Part shown: positions 45,202-56,742 of the stretch, piece by piece
Numbering within the stretch: the first letter of the stretch is position 1
How the letters are laid out: every line of letters begins with the position of its first letter
From: Hypomyces perniciosus
Lineage: Eukaryota; Ascomycota; Sordariomycetes; Hypocreales; Hypocreaceae
Assembly (NCBI GenBank): GCA_008477525.1
Contig: SPDT01000013.1
Coordinates: 295,501-359,500 of the forward strand
Direction: 5' to 3'
Length of the DNA stretch: 64,000 nt
Notes under the pieces: model-generated
Told to the model about the DNA's origin: nothing
Seen by the model: the letters and a program-made list of their open reading frames with translations, nothing else
Database searches by the model: none
Translations under genes and position numbers: made by a program

Positions 45202-48200
45202 GTTGTAGCGAGGATTGATGTTTGGGAGGTTGCTGAGGTTATTATAGCTTAAACGGGAATTCGAATTTCAAGAAGAACGAACGTGTGAATTTCGAGGTCT
45301 GATGTATGTCAAGAATTGTGTCTTGCTCTGGCAGTAGGAGGAGAGCGTCCTTGGTGCGGAAACTATGGGATTCTGCTCCTGGATCAAATTAGCACTCGAC
45401 TTTGTTCTTAGTTGTAAACTGGATCTTGAGAGGTTTCTTGAAAATAACCCTTATTCCGACAAAATGCCAGAGCTTGTGTTCGAAAAGGGGAACGGTAAAC
45501 ATATACCTGAGATGTCCAGCCCACCAGAGATGGTATATGGCCACTGACGGAACAAGGATTTGGGGGTGTTGTAGACAAGAAGTAGCCCTCTAAGGCTCTC
45601 CTTGGAACTTATCTCGTTCTTCTAGTTCCGAATTCTTGTTCGACAAGTTTGGAGAGAAGCTCGAACTGTAGTATTGTTGAAGGCGGAGGAGTATCCGTTT
45701 GATATTTCCAAGAAGAAGGAACCTATATTTATCAACGATGTCAGCTCTAATGACGTTCCTATTGGTAATTTATTATTGTTAGAACGAGTTTGAACCAGTC
45801 TTCCAGTTGGAAATCAAACAAGTGGAATAACTCCACCGAAATAATGGAACGGGAAAGGCTGTGTGTTGTACGTGAGGATTGAGACGACAAGAAAGTTTGT
45901 GCAATGTTGAACCCGAAAAGGTAATATGTAGTGAGAAGAAAGAAAGTAGCATAGAGTTGGGAGTTTTGGGGGCTTGAGGTACTTTGCCTGTGCCTGAAAT
46001 TTGGGGGAAACCTGAGAAGTGCAAGAAGGCGAGGCTTGGGGTAGAGTGCATTATAGGATACACGAAGCACAAATCCCATCAAAACCATCATCAAGAAATA
46101 TGAAAACGCATACCTGTGGTTCTACGAGTATAGTTTTTATTATCCTGAGATTTTTGGGCGTCTTCTTCTGGAGTGTCGCTCCTGAAATCTGAGGCAAGGT
46201 GCTTGACTGTCGATAACCGCCCGACTCGGAAAAGACAGAGGCTTCTATTGGCTTCTATTAGAGAGAACCAGTCGAAATTCGAGCTTGAGGAACCTGAATT
46301 CGGACTCATTAGCCTGTATAAACTTGAACGTAGGCTGAGATTGTTTTTTGACGATTTCGTGGATGATTGTCTGCTTCGAGATTCGAGAATCTTCCTTTCT
46401 GCGTCGCAGGACAGGGACAACAACGTCTCAAATACCTAAATATCAGTAGACCCGGGAATATATATGCAATATTACCTTCGGAATGCGTTTTCGATTATTC
46501 TTGAGATGGAAAAAGGAGGTTTTTGATGTCGAGACTTGGAGTAGGAATAGTGTTGACGTCCGGAAGTGGACACAAACGTGCAGACTTGTCGGGGATTTGT
46601 AGCCTAATGAACGAAGAATAACTACTGAGACGATGAAGATTTCAGCAGCAGTGATTCCTCTTCTGTTCGATGTTTTTTCGCCGCTGTGATGGCGAGTTTG
46701 GATGTCGTGACTGTTGGTGTTGGGATGAAGTGAGGCACCCCTCAGAGATCGTTTTCCCCCCACAAATCGTGGACGGCAGACGGCAGACCCTGTCTAGGGC
46801 CTGGACTTGCACCCAAATTGGATAAGGATTTCAGAAGAATTAATGACGCAAAGAAATAGTAAAAAATCAGGATATATCTTCCTTTTATGGATTACACGAA
46901 TGATACACCATGTCCCGTTTTTCGGAGCCAGTAGACCATGAATCACAATTCCAGTGGTGGCTGTGATGGATCGTTGAGTCATCTGACCAGGGGTCCAAAA
47001 CGCCTTACCATCAGAACTCGCATGGCACACCAAAATATGGAGTGGTGGACCAAACAGAAGACAGTTAGGCTTGATGTTTTTACATGCATCACAGCTTCAA
47101 ATTTCCATCATATTGATTTATGACTTCGTCAAGGTAGATATCCTGGTCTATATTCTAGATTTTGTCCATCTTGTCTCTATGATCTTGATTCATATTAATT
47201 TGCCATCTGAATTGCGTTGCAAGCCACTCAGCTTCAAGATGGTACCGGTACCAAGTTTCGATAGAAAACCATGTAAATCGAGCTAGATGGTCTCTGGTAT
47301 ATCCGTTTCTTGGTAGATAAAGGAATATATCTTTCTCCCTCTCCCCTGGGACTTCCAATAGCGAGACAAATCCAAAGAAGAAAGGCTAGCAATCGTGATC
47401 ACTTTCCAACACTGATTTAACAAAAGGTGGCACTGTTGCCACAAGTCAGTACTTGTTGACGTTGCTGGGAAGGAATTTGGTCCTTATCTGGTCTCGCGCC
47501 CATTACTGCACCAGCATTAATCGCAATGCAAAATATTTCTCGACAGGAAGACTCATAGAACACAGTACTAATTCGAATCTGTTAGAGAACCCATCAATTT
47601 CGGAGTTGCTTTTGGCATGGTTTAAAGCTGGCATCAACATCAGAAAATGGAAGAGATCAGGAGGGCACCATACCATCAAACTCCAGCGATAGAATTACTG
47701 CCCTGTGAGAAATCAGCTAGAAATTTGTAACAAAAGCCAGTCCGAATGGATTTTTACTTATCTGAGGGAGTAGGACAGGATTCCTGTCACAGGAAGACGT
47801 CCTCTCCCAGTTCTCGCTGCGGGCACTGCAAACCTCCTTTGATAAAATCCGTTAGTAGTGAGACTTTCCTGATTTTTCGTCTCTATCAGCCGATCTCCCC
47901 CATGAACCGGTGTTAGAAATTTCAGTACGAATTTTAAGAAACCAGAAAGTTGCTCCAATATTCATTATCTGATCCAGTATCGCATTCGAGGAGTTTTACA
48001 GATACAGTGACACGCGACCGATACGCCCGGAAGATGAACATCGGACTGTTATCCCCATCAAGATGTTGATATCCAGTCTGGCATCGCATTAATCCACATT
48101 TAGATCATGCTATAATGCAATACACCCCAAGCATAAATGGTACAGAACTTGATGAGCTGATTCCTTTAGCATGTTCCGAGGTGAGCTTTTTTTTTGTTTA

Positions 48201-48224
48201 AGAGTTAGGGTCCGCCACTGTTCA
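45202..48224. other. Large intergenic region, possible remnant coding pieces
   Basis: Nothing can be annotated firmly. On the minus strand, 47155-47358 encodes a fairly protein-like frame (TWFSIETWYRYHLEAEWLA). Frames at 46794-47033 and 46091-46423 (minus) also have unusual open lengths. They could be exons of an unrecognised multi-exon gene or relics, but no consistent splicing with one frame was found. Confidence 0.3.
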
Positions 48225-49334
48225 TCATGACATCAGCTCCATGTTGTCTATAGTTGCGTTCTCTTTTCCCTCAGGTTTAGCAACAGCGGTGACAACAGGG
48301 AGGGAACGATGTTGTCGTTTGGCTGCCTTTGCAATGTCCTTGAAGTACTCCGCATTATTGTCGCTAAACATGATTCCATCCTTCATTAGCCTTGCTTTGC
48401 TCACGGAGCTTGCGACTCCTTGCAGCTTGGCATGGGCATCCATCATTGAAGTGTATGCCTCTTGCATGGTCGCATTAGCTTTTCTCATGACGGCGTCTAC
48501 TTCTTTCACTGTTGTATCCACTTCGCTATAGAGGGCGGTTACATCTTGCATTAAAGCATCTGACTCCTCCTTCATGGCTTCTGCTTGCTTCATGAAGAAT
48601 TCGAAATCCTTCTCGAGTGAAGCCGCTTCCAGGGGAATAAAGAGATGATCGATTTTGATGTGCTGCTCTCTCTCCCGCGCCTCCCATTGTGGTTCTGTTC
48701 GTTTCGACGGCTCACAAAACTCGGTGTCTCGGAGTCCGCCAAGGAAGAGTGTGAGCTCCCCGCCGTGACTAGCAAGATAGATGTAGGGAGGTATAAGCTT
48801 GTATGCCACACCATGCTCGTACAACAGCTTGACATAGAGTTGAATTTTCGCCTTCAAATACCTGATATTGTCGGTGTCAAGACGATCACGCGATACTGGA
48901 TCATCCAACGGGAAGAGCTTGCGGTTTGGAATCCGAAGGATATAAGATCTGGTGCTTGGATCACTACTGAGAAGCTGCGGGACGCTCTGGCGTAGATCAG
49001 GAAGATCGCGGAGCGCCGTGAAGATAGCAACCTGTCTGCGGAATGATTCGTCATCAGTGGCCTTGAACCTCTGCTTGTAGGTGTCATGGTCTCTCTTGGA
49101 CTTGTCGCAGTTGGCTGATTTGATACGTTTTCCCGTTTTCTTGTAGACGCCGCCTCTCAGATTGGAACAATCTGAGCGTGTGCCTCCCGACCGCCTCTTA
49201 AGATCCTGTACGCGTCGAGGCAGTGCTGACGGTAGTCTCGAATGAGGGTTTGGCTCGGGACTCTGAACATTCTCTGGGGTTCCTTTGAAATTTTCCAGCG
49301 GTGAAATCAAGACAGGGACCTCCATAGTCTCCAT
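48225..49334 (-). CDS. Coiled-coil hypothetical protein
   Basis: Single-exon frame; start taken at the Met in METMEVPVLISP (369 aa). The frame extends to a Met at 49541 (438 aa), but that part is unlike the rest and probably leader. Residues ~35-80 are basic (LPRRVQDLKRRSGG; YKKTGKRIKSANCDKSKR). The middle contains a compact region (FRRQVAIFTALRDLPDLRQS; NIRYLKAKIQLYVKLLYEHG). From about residue 250, Ala/Glu/Met-rich heptads form a coiled coil (DVTALYSEVDTTVKEVDAVM; ANATMQEAYTSMMDAHAKLQ). No domain is recognised. It sits at the edge of the AT-rich island at 49.3-52 kb and may belong to lineage-specific accessory content. Confidence 0.5.
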   Translation of the reverse strand: METMEVPVLISPLENFKGTPENVQSPEPNPHSRLPSALPRRVQDLKRRSGGTRSDCSNLRGGVYKKTGKRIKSANCDKSKRDHDTYKQRFKATDDESFRRQVAIFTALRDLPDLRQSVPQLLSSDPSTRSYILRIPNRKLFPLDDPVSRDRLDTDNIRYLKAKIQLYVKLLYEHGVAYKLIPPYIYLASHGGELTLFLGGLRDTEFCEPSKRTEPQWEAREREQHIKIDHLFIPLEAASLEKDFEFFMKQAEAMKEESDALMQDVTALYSEVDTTVKEVDAVMRKANATMQEAYTSMMDAHAKLQGVASSVSKARLMKDGIMFSDNNAEYFKDIAKAAKRQHRSLPVVTAVAKPEGKENATIDNMELMS

Positions 49335-50704
49335 AGTCAATGTAGAAGAGCAGAAGAGCAACTGCGTCTGAACCTTTTCAATCAACAGAATCGCGGAGGA
49401 GTGGAATCGTTGTTTGTCACAGATCCAACGGAGTACCTGTGCCCGAAAGAAAACACGAATGGGACACGCTTGGCGCATCCTAGTGCCATGTGCTCCGTAA
49501 GCCTGTCTCCCGCTGGGCTTAAAAGCAGGGATTATATCCAATAGGATTTCTAGAATTAATCCCTACATAATTCGACCCATAAAAAGTATCAAGATGTAGC
49601 ATATTACCTAACTAGTACTAGTACTAACTTAGTTTGTATCCCATAGAGTGCGCGAAAGGAGCACAGTGGTATTCGCCCTACGGAGTACATTGCCCTCGTT
49701 AGCTAGAGGGTACATTATTGAACCTCAGGACTATTATCTTTATCTAAGAACTTCCTGTAATATCTTCCAATAAATCTTCTAAATCTTATTCTTTTGATGA
49801 GTTTAATAATATTATCTGGGTTTAAGTTAATTATCGTGAAATAGCTATAATGCGCGGGCCAAACAATGTATTAGAACTTGAAAGGACTGTAAGTGTAATG
49901 TAACGATTTGTACTCCGTATATGCCTAAATTGTTGGTACTTCCTTTATCGCCTGATTTTCGCGGGGAATATATGTATACTTGAGAGCGTGATGTCTGATT
50001 GGCTAATATCCCTTTCGCGCACTCCAAGGGATCGTGGCGTTTTGCCCTTGGCAGAAAATTACTGTTCTTTCATGTATATGAAGTACATAGTACTCCGTAC
50101 TACGGAGGAGTACAATGTATGTTTAAATATAGGTCTTCATAAATAACTATTCTGCCCTCTACGGGGGTGCACAGAAAAAAAGAAAGGAAAGAGGAAAGAG
50201 AAGGGATACCCGTACTCGTAGGCTTGAAACCAGGGGGGAAGTGGTAATCGTACTCGCACGGGTAAGCATTGAGTGAGTACTTCGTACTCCGTAGTATGTA
50301 TCTGTATCCTTGCTTTCAAGGCTTCTCCTTGGTCATAAGATCAGCGACCTCCTGTAACGCAACTGAGGGGATACTACTCCGCAGGTAGTATTAGTACATG
50401 AAAATACATTGAAAAAGCTGTGTGCGAAGCACAGTTGGCAGTCGTATTGACTCAATTCTTAAATTCTTAATCTCGTCAAGACATTGTGGCTTAATTCTCC
50501 CTCGAGAACAGGGCGATTAAAACAGCGTTCAGCTACCCACCTTTTCATCCAGATCACCGAAATGCAGCGGCTAGTCCTAAGAAGACGGGATACGTACGTA
50601 CCTACTGCTAGTAGGTCGCGAAGTGGAAAATAATGCATCAATACGAGTATATTCTTGCTCACTTGTACTTCGTATGGAGTACTACTTCGTACTCGGCGCT
50701 GATT
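49335..50704. other. AT-rich, gene-free DNA dense in TACGGAGTA-type motifs
   Basis: No gene. It contains TACGGAGTA/TACTCCGTA at 49679, 49911, 50091 and 50285 and TACTTCGTA at 50278, 50666 and 50683. It also has ACTAGTACTAGTACTA near 49611. This is the densest motif cluster in the window. Confidence 0.6.
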
Positions 50705-51186
50705 CAAATATTTAGGGGGTCTCAAAAACGACCATCCCCATCCTACTACCTAGGTAGTTCACTAGCACGGGGGGGACGCTGAATAGCAAAGTACGCTTTG
50801 ATTTACAAAAAAGAGGTACATCAAAGCCCCGCCAATTTAAATGACACTATAAGTAGATTCTTTATTTAAATAAACTCAACATTTTCATACCTACACCTGC
50901 ATAGTATAATATAAGAATCATGATTATCTACACCACAATATTAGGGCGGGGTGTACTTCGTATGACGTTATAGTGTTTCTATTATTGCAAGTTGCAGGTT
51001 GAAGACATTAAGTTAAAAAAGATATGCAGGAAAACATATCTACTTTCATTTATATAAGCGCTGCACTAAATATAGAAGTACCTTTTTTTTTTGGGGTAAA
51101 TCAAAGCGTACTTTGCTCTTCAACATCCACCCCGTACTAGTAAACTAGGACGGGGATGGTCGTTTTTAAGACCCCCCAAGTATTTG
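50705..51186. mobile_element. MITE-like element with ~110-bp terminal inverted repeats
   Basis: Left arm 50705-50819 and right arm 51078-51186 are imperfect reverse complements. Both contain AAAAACGACCATCCCC, CCTA.T..CTAG.ACGGGG-like spacers and AGCAAAGTACGCTTTGATTTAC. The outer ends match as CAAATA(T/C)TT(A/G)GGGGGTCT. The ~260-bp centre is AT-rich and has an inner inverted pair (ACACTATAA at ~50844 and TTATAGTGT at ~50968). There is no ORF, so it would be non-autonomous. No clear target-site duplication could be identified. It carries a TACTTCGTA motif (50954-50962). Confidence 0.8.
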
Positions 51187-52042
51187 GTTAACCAGGTATT
51201 CTCCAAATCATCGACGCGAATAAATATATTACGAAGTATTACTTCGTACCTGCATAGGTAATTAACTGATGGAGTATTGGGAGCTTTTTTTGCCCTTATA
51301 TTATTGCATCGTACAGCGGACAACAGCTGAACCAGAATTTTTTTCATAGCGATAAGATCAATATGTGGTGGTCAGGTGTTTTTATGATCCTTTGATGCCT
51401 GTTTTATTGTCGCCCACTTGAGGGATTAGCATGCATGTGACGCTGAGCACGGTCTGCATCGCATCCGACATTGTAAGCATATTTTCTCCTTTTGAATGGA
51501 GTTTCCCTAAGGATAATAGAATGACATACAAATCAGTACAGTTCTTAATAATTTCATGGATTTTCAAATCTCAAAACCAACATGAAGCTGAAATGCAGCT
51601 AGAGGGATATTAATAGCTATTCGAAAATAGGGATATGTATGATTTTCCTTGACCAGACTTACAGATTCACCAATTAGGCATATAGATGCCTCCGCAATCA
51701 TCTCAAAAGTAGTTATTTTCAAACACCTAGGCGCCCAAACCTCTCTCCAAACCCAGCACCAGCTAACGAGGCTGAGATCAGCACAGCCTGATCAGGTAAC
51801 ATGGGTTCGCAACAGCTCTTATTTGCTGCGTCAACCGACTGCAGCTTCATGCCTAATCAGACCTTTACATGCGGGGTAGACAAACACAAGTTTGATTTAG
51901 GAGGGGTCGGCTTCAAGGTTGGTTACTATTCTAGACATCAGACGGCTTGAGCTCGCATTTAGAGTAGGACGCCTTCGCTCTTACTCTCCACTATACAGGC
52001 TATCTAGCCCTCCGGTAACTATTTTTTTAATAGTTAACGACT
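51187..52042. other. AT-rich spacer, no gene seen
   Basis: Follows the MITE. It carries adjacent TACGAAGTA and TACTTCGTA (51230-51238 and 51240-51248). It forms the upstream region of the second PD-(D/E)XK-like gene. Confidence 0.4.
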
Positions 52043-53778
52043 ATGCCATCCGGTCCGTCTGCCATAATCACGGTTGACCAGTTTCTTCAACCACCCGATG
52101 GTCATGATGAGCTCCGTCATATTGTGGTCTCTACATCTAAATCAAAAATATCGAGCAGCTCCCACGAGCCAGTTGCCGAGATAGTGGATGAGTGGGTGGA
52201 ATTCAATACTGGCACGCTTTCTCTCACTCCTGAGATGGCAACATGCTTAGCACGAGCATGCGAAGCCAAGTGGAACGCCTGGATCCCCGAACCAATGCGG
52301 ATGATCAGCAGCGAGAGACAACTTGAGGCCTTGTATCTACAGACATTCATTACTCGTGTCAACATCGCTCTCGACAACGCTATACCACCAGGTGAACCTA
52401 GACTTACTATTGTCGTCAATTCCCATGCCTTTCCCAGTGCATCTGCTGAAGCAAAGGCTGAGAAAATGATTCCTGACTGGGCAGTTATCGAGACTGGTTA
52501 CGATAAGCTTGGGGGAGCGGCATTGTCGACTATCCAAAAGAGTGCCACGGCTCCCGACTTCCTAGTAGTTGGTGATACCAAGCTTGTTCGGAGCAATCAT
52601 GGGAACGAAAAAGCTCCCGGATCAGATTCCTGCCATTTAAACTTTCTGGGACAGTTACAAGGGTATGCGAGGAGTACTCGCACGCGATTTGGCTTCATTC
52701 TCTCGAACAAGGAACTCGTTGTGGCGCAATTCATGCGTGAAGCAGAGGCAAGTCCTCGTCGAGTAGATCAGCGATGCCTACGTTCGTCCACTGCGCGGGC
52801 AGACCTTTCTTCCGGTCTAAAATCTGACCCCCTCAGCTCATCACCAAACGACTGGACTCATAATGACAATAATGAGATTTCGATCAATGAGCCAGAAGAC
52901 CGTGACAAGAGCGATGACGCTAGCCAGCAACAGTCGCCTACCTCTCTACCCCGTGGTTCAAACAATAAGCGGCCGCGTTCTCCAACTGGCAGCAGCCCAA
53001 ACGCTTCAAGAAGTCGCCCTTTTCATGTCGCTATGACAGATCACCATATGTCATGGCCTTTGAGGACAGGAGACGTGTCCTTGCCCAGTTTACCTTCTGT
53101 ACCGGCACCAAGACCAACCTCCTCGCAGAGTATATATCAATCACACATCAACAGTATGAGGGCTCATTGGCAGGTGCATAAATGATAGAATTCGACACTC
53201 TTGCTGATCCCAAGTTAGGTGGGAAAAGCGGCTGCCTAAATATATGGAAACTTGCTAACTAATTGATCATGACCATCCGGATCTAGGAAATCTAGGAAAT
53301 CTAGCTGTCATGATATCGTCATTGACTTACGGATCCGGCTGTTATTGCAAGCTAGTTGGGAATCAGGGAATGTGCGTTGGAATGAGGGAATGTGTAATGT
53401 TGTGGAATGTGCCGTGATGTGGAACTATCCGTTACTGAGGTTGACAGTATAAGCAGATCAATCGCTTTAACTGGCGGTCCCGCTTATGCAACAGATCACC
53501 ATATGTCATCGTCTTTGACCACCTTATCCAGTTCACCTCCCGTACCGCCACCAGGACCAACCTCCTCGCAGAGCATGGGGTCACCGAATGACAGCAACTA
53601 CTGCTCATCTGTTAGAGACGCTGATATAGGGGCTGTATTCATACGTAGCTTTAGAATCCCAGGGTCGGGTGGAAATGATGTTAAAGACGAGCAGTCGGAG
53701 TCAGCTTACAAAGCCCTCTTCTTGCTGATAATGATGGCTCGACAAAAAAGAATGGAAGGGCATCCTCTACACGTATAA
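52043..53778 (+). pseudogene. PD-(D/E)XK nuclease-like fungal protein 2, disrupted by a mobile element
   Basis: The intact 5' part (52043-53134, 364 codons) carries PDW (144-146), GDTK (Asp178, Lys180) and RFGFILSNKELVVAQF, as in the paralogue at 19167. It then enters the mobile element at 53135-53445 and stops at 53183-53185. Past the element and its second AGTATA duplication, the frame from 53452 continues open to 53778. That tail includes AVFIRSFRIPGSG and a KALFLLIMMA helix, corresponding to the C-terminal AVIPWNASG...LALWCLAMMA of the paralogue. Removing 53135-53451 leaves the two parts exactly in frame at about 472 aa, similar to the paralogue (~461). An internal imperfect duplication (TDHHMS...PTSSQS; 53037-53134 and 53490-53575) lies on both sides of the insertion. 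As it stands, a shortened 380-aa product is possible. Confidence 0.75.
53135..53445 (+). mobile_element. Small mobile element, copy 2 (311 bp)
   Basis: Same element as at 60-258 in the opposite orientation. It begins TATCAATCACACATCAAC and ends CTGAGGTTGAC, bracketed by the direct repeat AGTATA at 53129-53134 and 53446-53451. It is longer than copy 1 because of an extra ~100 bp in the middle. This includes a short tandem ATCTAGGAA repeat and GGGAATGTG-type repeats near 53360-53410. No ORF or terminal inverted repeats. Confidence 0.8.
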
Positions 53779-55582
53779 CATATGGTCAAACCGAAGATGC
53801 GCGGCTGCGCAGCTGATCGGACTGCAAAACTGGGACTTATTTAAGTCAGAATTATATATAGCAATCAGAGCCATGTATGGTACATTAGTAGCAGGATCCA
53901 TCTATGGCTACAGGAGCGTAATGCGAAGCATGCATTGTCATGAGAGCAGGCTCATATGTGGTACGTCGAGAAGAACGAATTCGTGCAGCTGCCAGACCTG
54001 GTACTTCATTCCTCCTCCTCCACGTGTCCTCCCTCTTCTTTCTCTTTCCTCCTTTCATCTCCGCACGAGCGGCTTCATACTGTATTCGTTGAGCCTACGG
54101 GAACCACAGCTTCATTCACGCCTTTTACAACGAAGCCGCTCTTCGAGACACTCATGCCTCCCCCTTTTAAATTCCTTTTCCGACTTCGGGAGCTCCCTTT
54201 TCTCTCCCGATAATCCCCTGGGGACACGGAGCAGAGATGAGCTCCAGTCTCGATGTCGGAAATTCCATCGGGTTATTTACCAAAACCATTGAAGTGGCGG
54301 TCGCCAATCTGCGATGCCATGATTACACGTTCAAGCCATGTGTACGACAAGACGGAGTTCGTCAACGAGACTGACGGGTTGATTACTGGGAAGGACGCGG
54401 GTTGTCGCAGGTTCTACAGACTCCATTGGGGGATTGTGAAATATTAAAGGATGGCGGCTGAGTTTTGATGAGTCCTCCGACGGATGCATCAAGCTGTGGC
54501 GCAGCCAAGCAGCAAGGGGTGGTTTGTTTCCAAGGATTTTCCTGACATGGAAACGAGAACGAGAACCACAACAACAACGACAACAACGACAACAACAACA
54601 ACTGCAAGTACGACGAGATAATGAGGCGATGGGGTTATAAGAACGAGGCATACGACAAGGCTGAAGGGAAGATGAAAATAATAAAGAGCGCCATTGGCTA
54701 TTGTTAAATGGAGGAGAGCCGAGTGACGCACGATGGCTGGGGACGGAATACTACTGCAGGGGATATCAAACTTCTCCGCCCGCCAAGAGTCAACAAATGG
54801 CACACCATACCCGATTATGCCAGGATGACCCCTGTTGCTGATTGTTGACTCTTCAAACTATTTCTTCTCCAACCGAGTCTGCTTCATCTGTGTTCCTTTG
54901 AAGGAATCTGGTCCGTGTTGAAAGCTAGTATTATATTCTGTACTCTGTACCTTTTGCCGGGCTATTATGTCTTTCTCGTGGTCCTTAGTCAACCGGAGTG
55001 TTCGGGATTCTAAGCAACGCATGGACAGACTCCATCCAGCTGTCTTGTTCCCCATAGATGAGCTGACTTTTTTTTTCAACGCTCCCCAACTTATTCAACA
55101 ACCCCATCTCCCTCGGCTTCTCGGATAAAGTCGAATGCGGGGTTAGACAAAGTCCAAGCCTCTTAGAGCATAGATCCTAGATCCTCCAAACAGAGCTATG
55201 TAATACTCGGGCCGCCACTCACGGGGCGTCACCTTAATTGAGAAGTTAAAGCGTCATCGGCGGTCCCGAAATGTATCCATACGGATCCTTTACGAGTGCC
55301 TTTCTCTGCGGAGTTTGGATGACAATGAGCGGCGTTTGCTTTATTGGGCCTTTTGCTACGGAACTAGTCCTAATCGTGCTCCGTACGGTTCAATTGCGCC
55401 CAGGGTTTACGTACATTCCATGTAGCCAGACGCACCATATTTATTACTAGGTACCTCGGTCGTTGCCCTCGATCCGAACTTGGCTCTTCTTTTCCCCAGC
55501 CTTTGCAACTGTCGATTGTGAAGACGAGGGTCTTTGCGGAGGTTCCTTGGCTTCAATTGACTCTACCAATCTATCCATCATC
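53779..55582. other. Intergenic, with a CAA-type microsatellite
   Basis: No gene supportable. ACA/ACG trinucleotide repeats occur at 54566-54602. A TATA-like CATATTTATTAC lies at 55436-55447, about 140 bp upstream of the cutinase start. Confidence 0.4.
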
Positions 55583-56742
55583 ATGCGTGGCATTTTCGTT
55601 TCATTGGCCCTGCTCGCCACTGGCGCAGTGGCTCAAAAGCCATCGTGCTCCAAGGGCCTCTACATGATCGTCGCGCGTGGCAGCGGCGAGCCCAAAGGCA
55701 CCGGCGTATCAGCCAACATCACCTCTGCGATCGCCTCCAAGATCCAGGACAGCCAGGTCGTAGCGGTCAACTACCCAGCGACGTTGGATAAATACGATGG
55801 CTCCGAGGGCGACGGCGTGGAGGCGATGCAAAAGCTCATCAATGATTACTACCAGGCCTGCCCAAGCAACAAGATTGCCCTCATCGGATACTCACAGGTA
55901 TGTCAGTTGATCAAGACTCTGCCCCTCCAGAGCGACCCGCTGTCTCATCACTGGGGAGACCTCTCGGTCATCTACGAATGCTTGGCCAAGACAGCGGTTG
56001 CTGGTGGGACGGACCAGAGAGGGAGAAAAGAGAGCTGACGTTTGTTTGTCGGACAGGGCGCACAAGTTGCCATGGATTCCGTCTGTGGCGGACTGGGCGG
56101 CAGCTTCAACTCGGATGCTCCCATCTCGACCAAGGTCATGGACGACAGCAGTATGTTTCTCCCTTTTTTATTTTCTACAGTCCTCTGTAGACGTCAAACT
56201 AACAGAATTTCTCCATAGTCGTTGCTGTGGCTGTCTTCGGTGATCCCAGCCATGGCGTCAATATGACATATAACAGAGGCACCAGCAAGAACAACGGGGT
56301 AAGCAGCACTTTTTTCTTGAGAAAATTCCTTAGTCCTATCTAGCCTCGGTAGACTAACACATGCGTGTGCGCACAAAAAAAGATCTTCCAGCGAAACAAC
56401 ACGAGCGTTTGCCTGCAACGCGCCAGCAAGATCGTCTCGTACTGCGACACCGGCGACATCTACTGCGATCAAGGCCAAACCATCAGCGTCCACCACCAAT
56501 ACATCACGAAATACGGCAGTGAGATTGTGGACTTTGTGGTAAAGAAGTATCAGCAGGCCATTTCCTCCAGCGCGGCGACCACCACGACGACAGCCACGCC
56601 TTCGACGTCCCAGACACAGCCTGCCTCGCCTGCCACGACCTCTCCGAAGTCTGCTGCGGCAGGATTCGCTCCTGCGACGAGCACCCTGATTTTTGGAGCG
56701 AGCTTGTTCACGCTCTTGACGGCGGTGTCTCAATTGCTGTAG
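55583..56742 (+). CDS. Cutinase family (CE5) esterase, probably GPI-anchored
   Basis: Four exons: 55583-55897, 56057-56150, 56219-56298, 56383-56742; all junctions keep frame (282 aa). Signal peptide MRGIFVSLALLATGAVAQ. The catalytic Ser lies in GYSQGA, which is split by intron 1 directly after the Gln. The catalytic Asp is in CDTGDIYC and the His in SVHHQYITKYG: the complete triad of the cutinase/acetylxylan esterase family. ARGSGEPKGTG is the usual oxyanion-side segment. After the domain comes a Ser/Thr/Ala/Pro-rich linker and a hydrophobic tail (STLIFGASLFTLLTAVSQLL) with no basic residue after it, typical of a GPI-anchor signal. The enzyme is probably held at the cell surface. Substrate cannot be told. 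The start is set by the signal peptide; an upstream in-frame Met at 55463 gives an unlikely N-terminus. Confidence 0.92.

Noticed and set aside
50101..50112. Additional TACGGAGGAGTA copy
   Set aside because: Differs from the 9-mer by a three-base insertion, so not counted.
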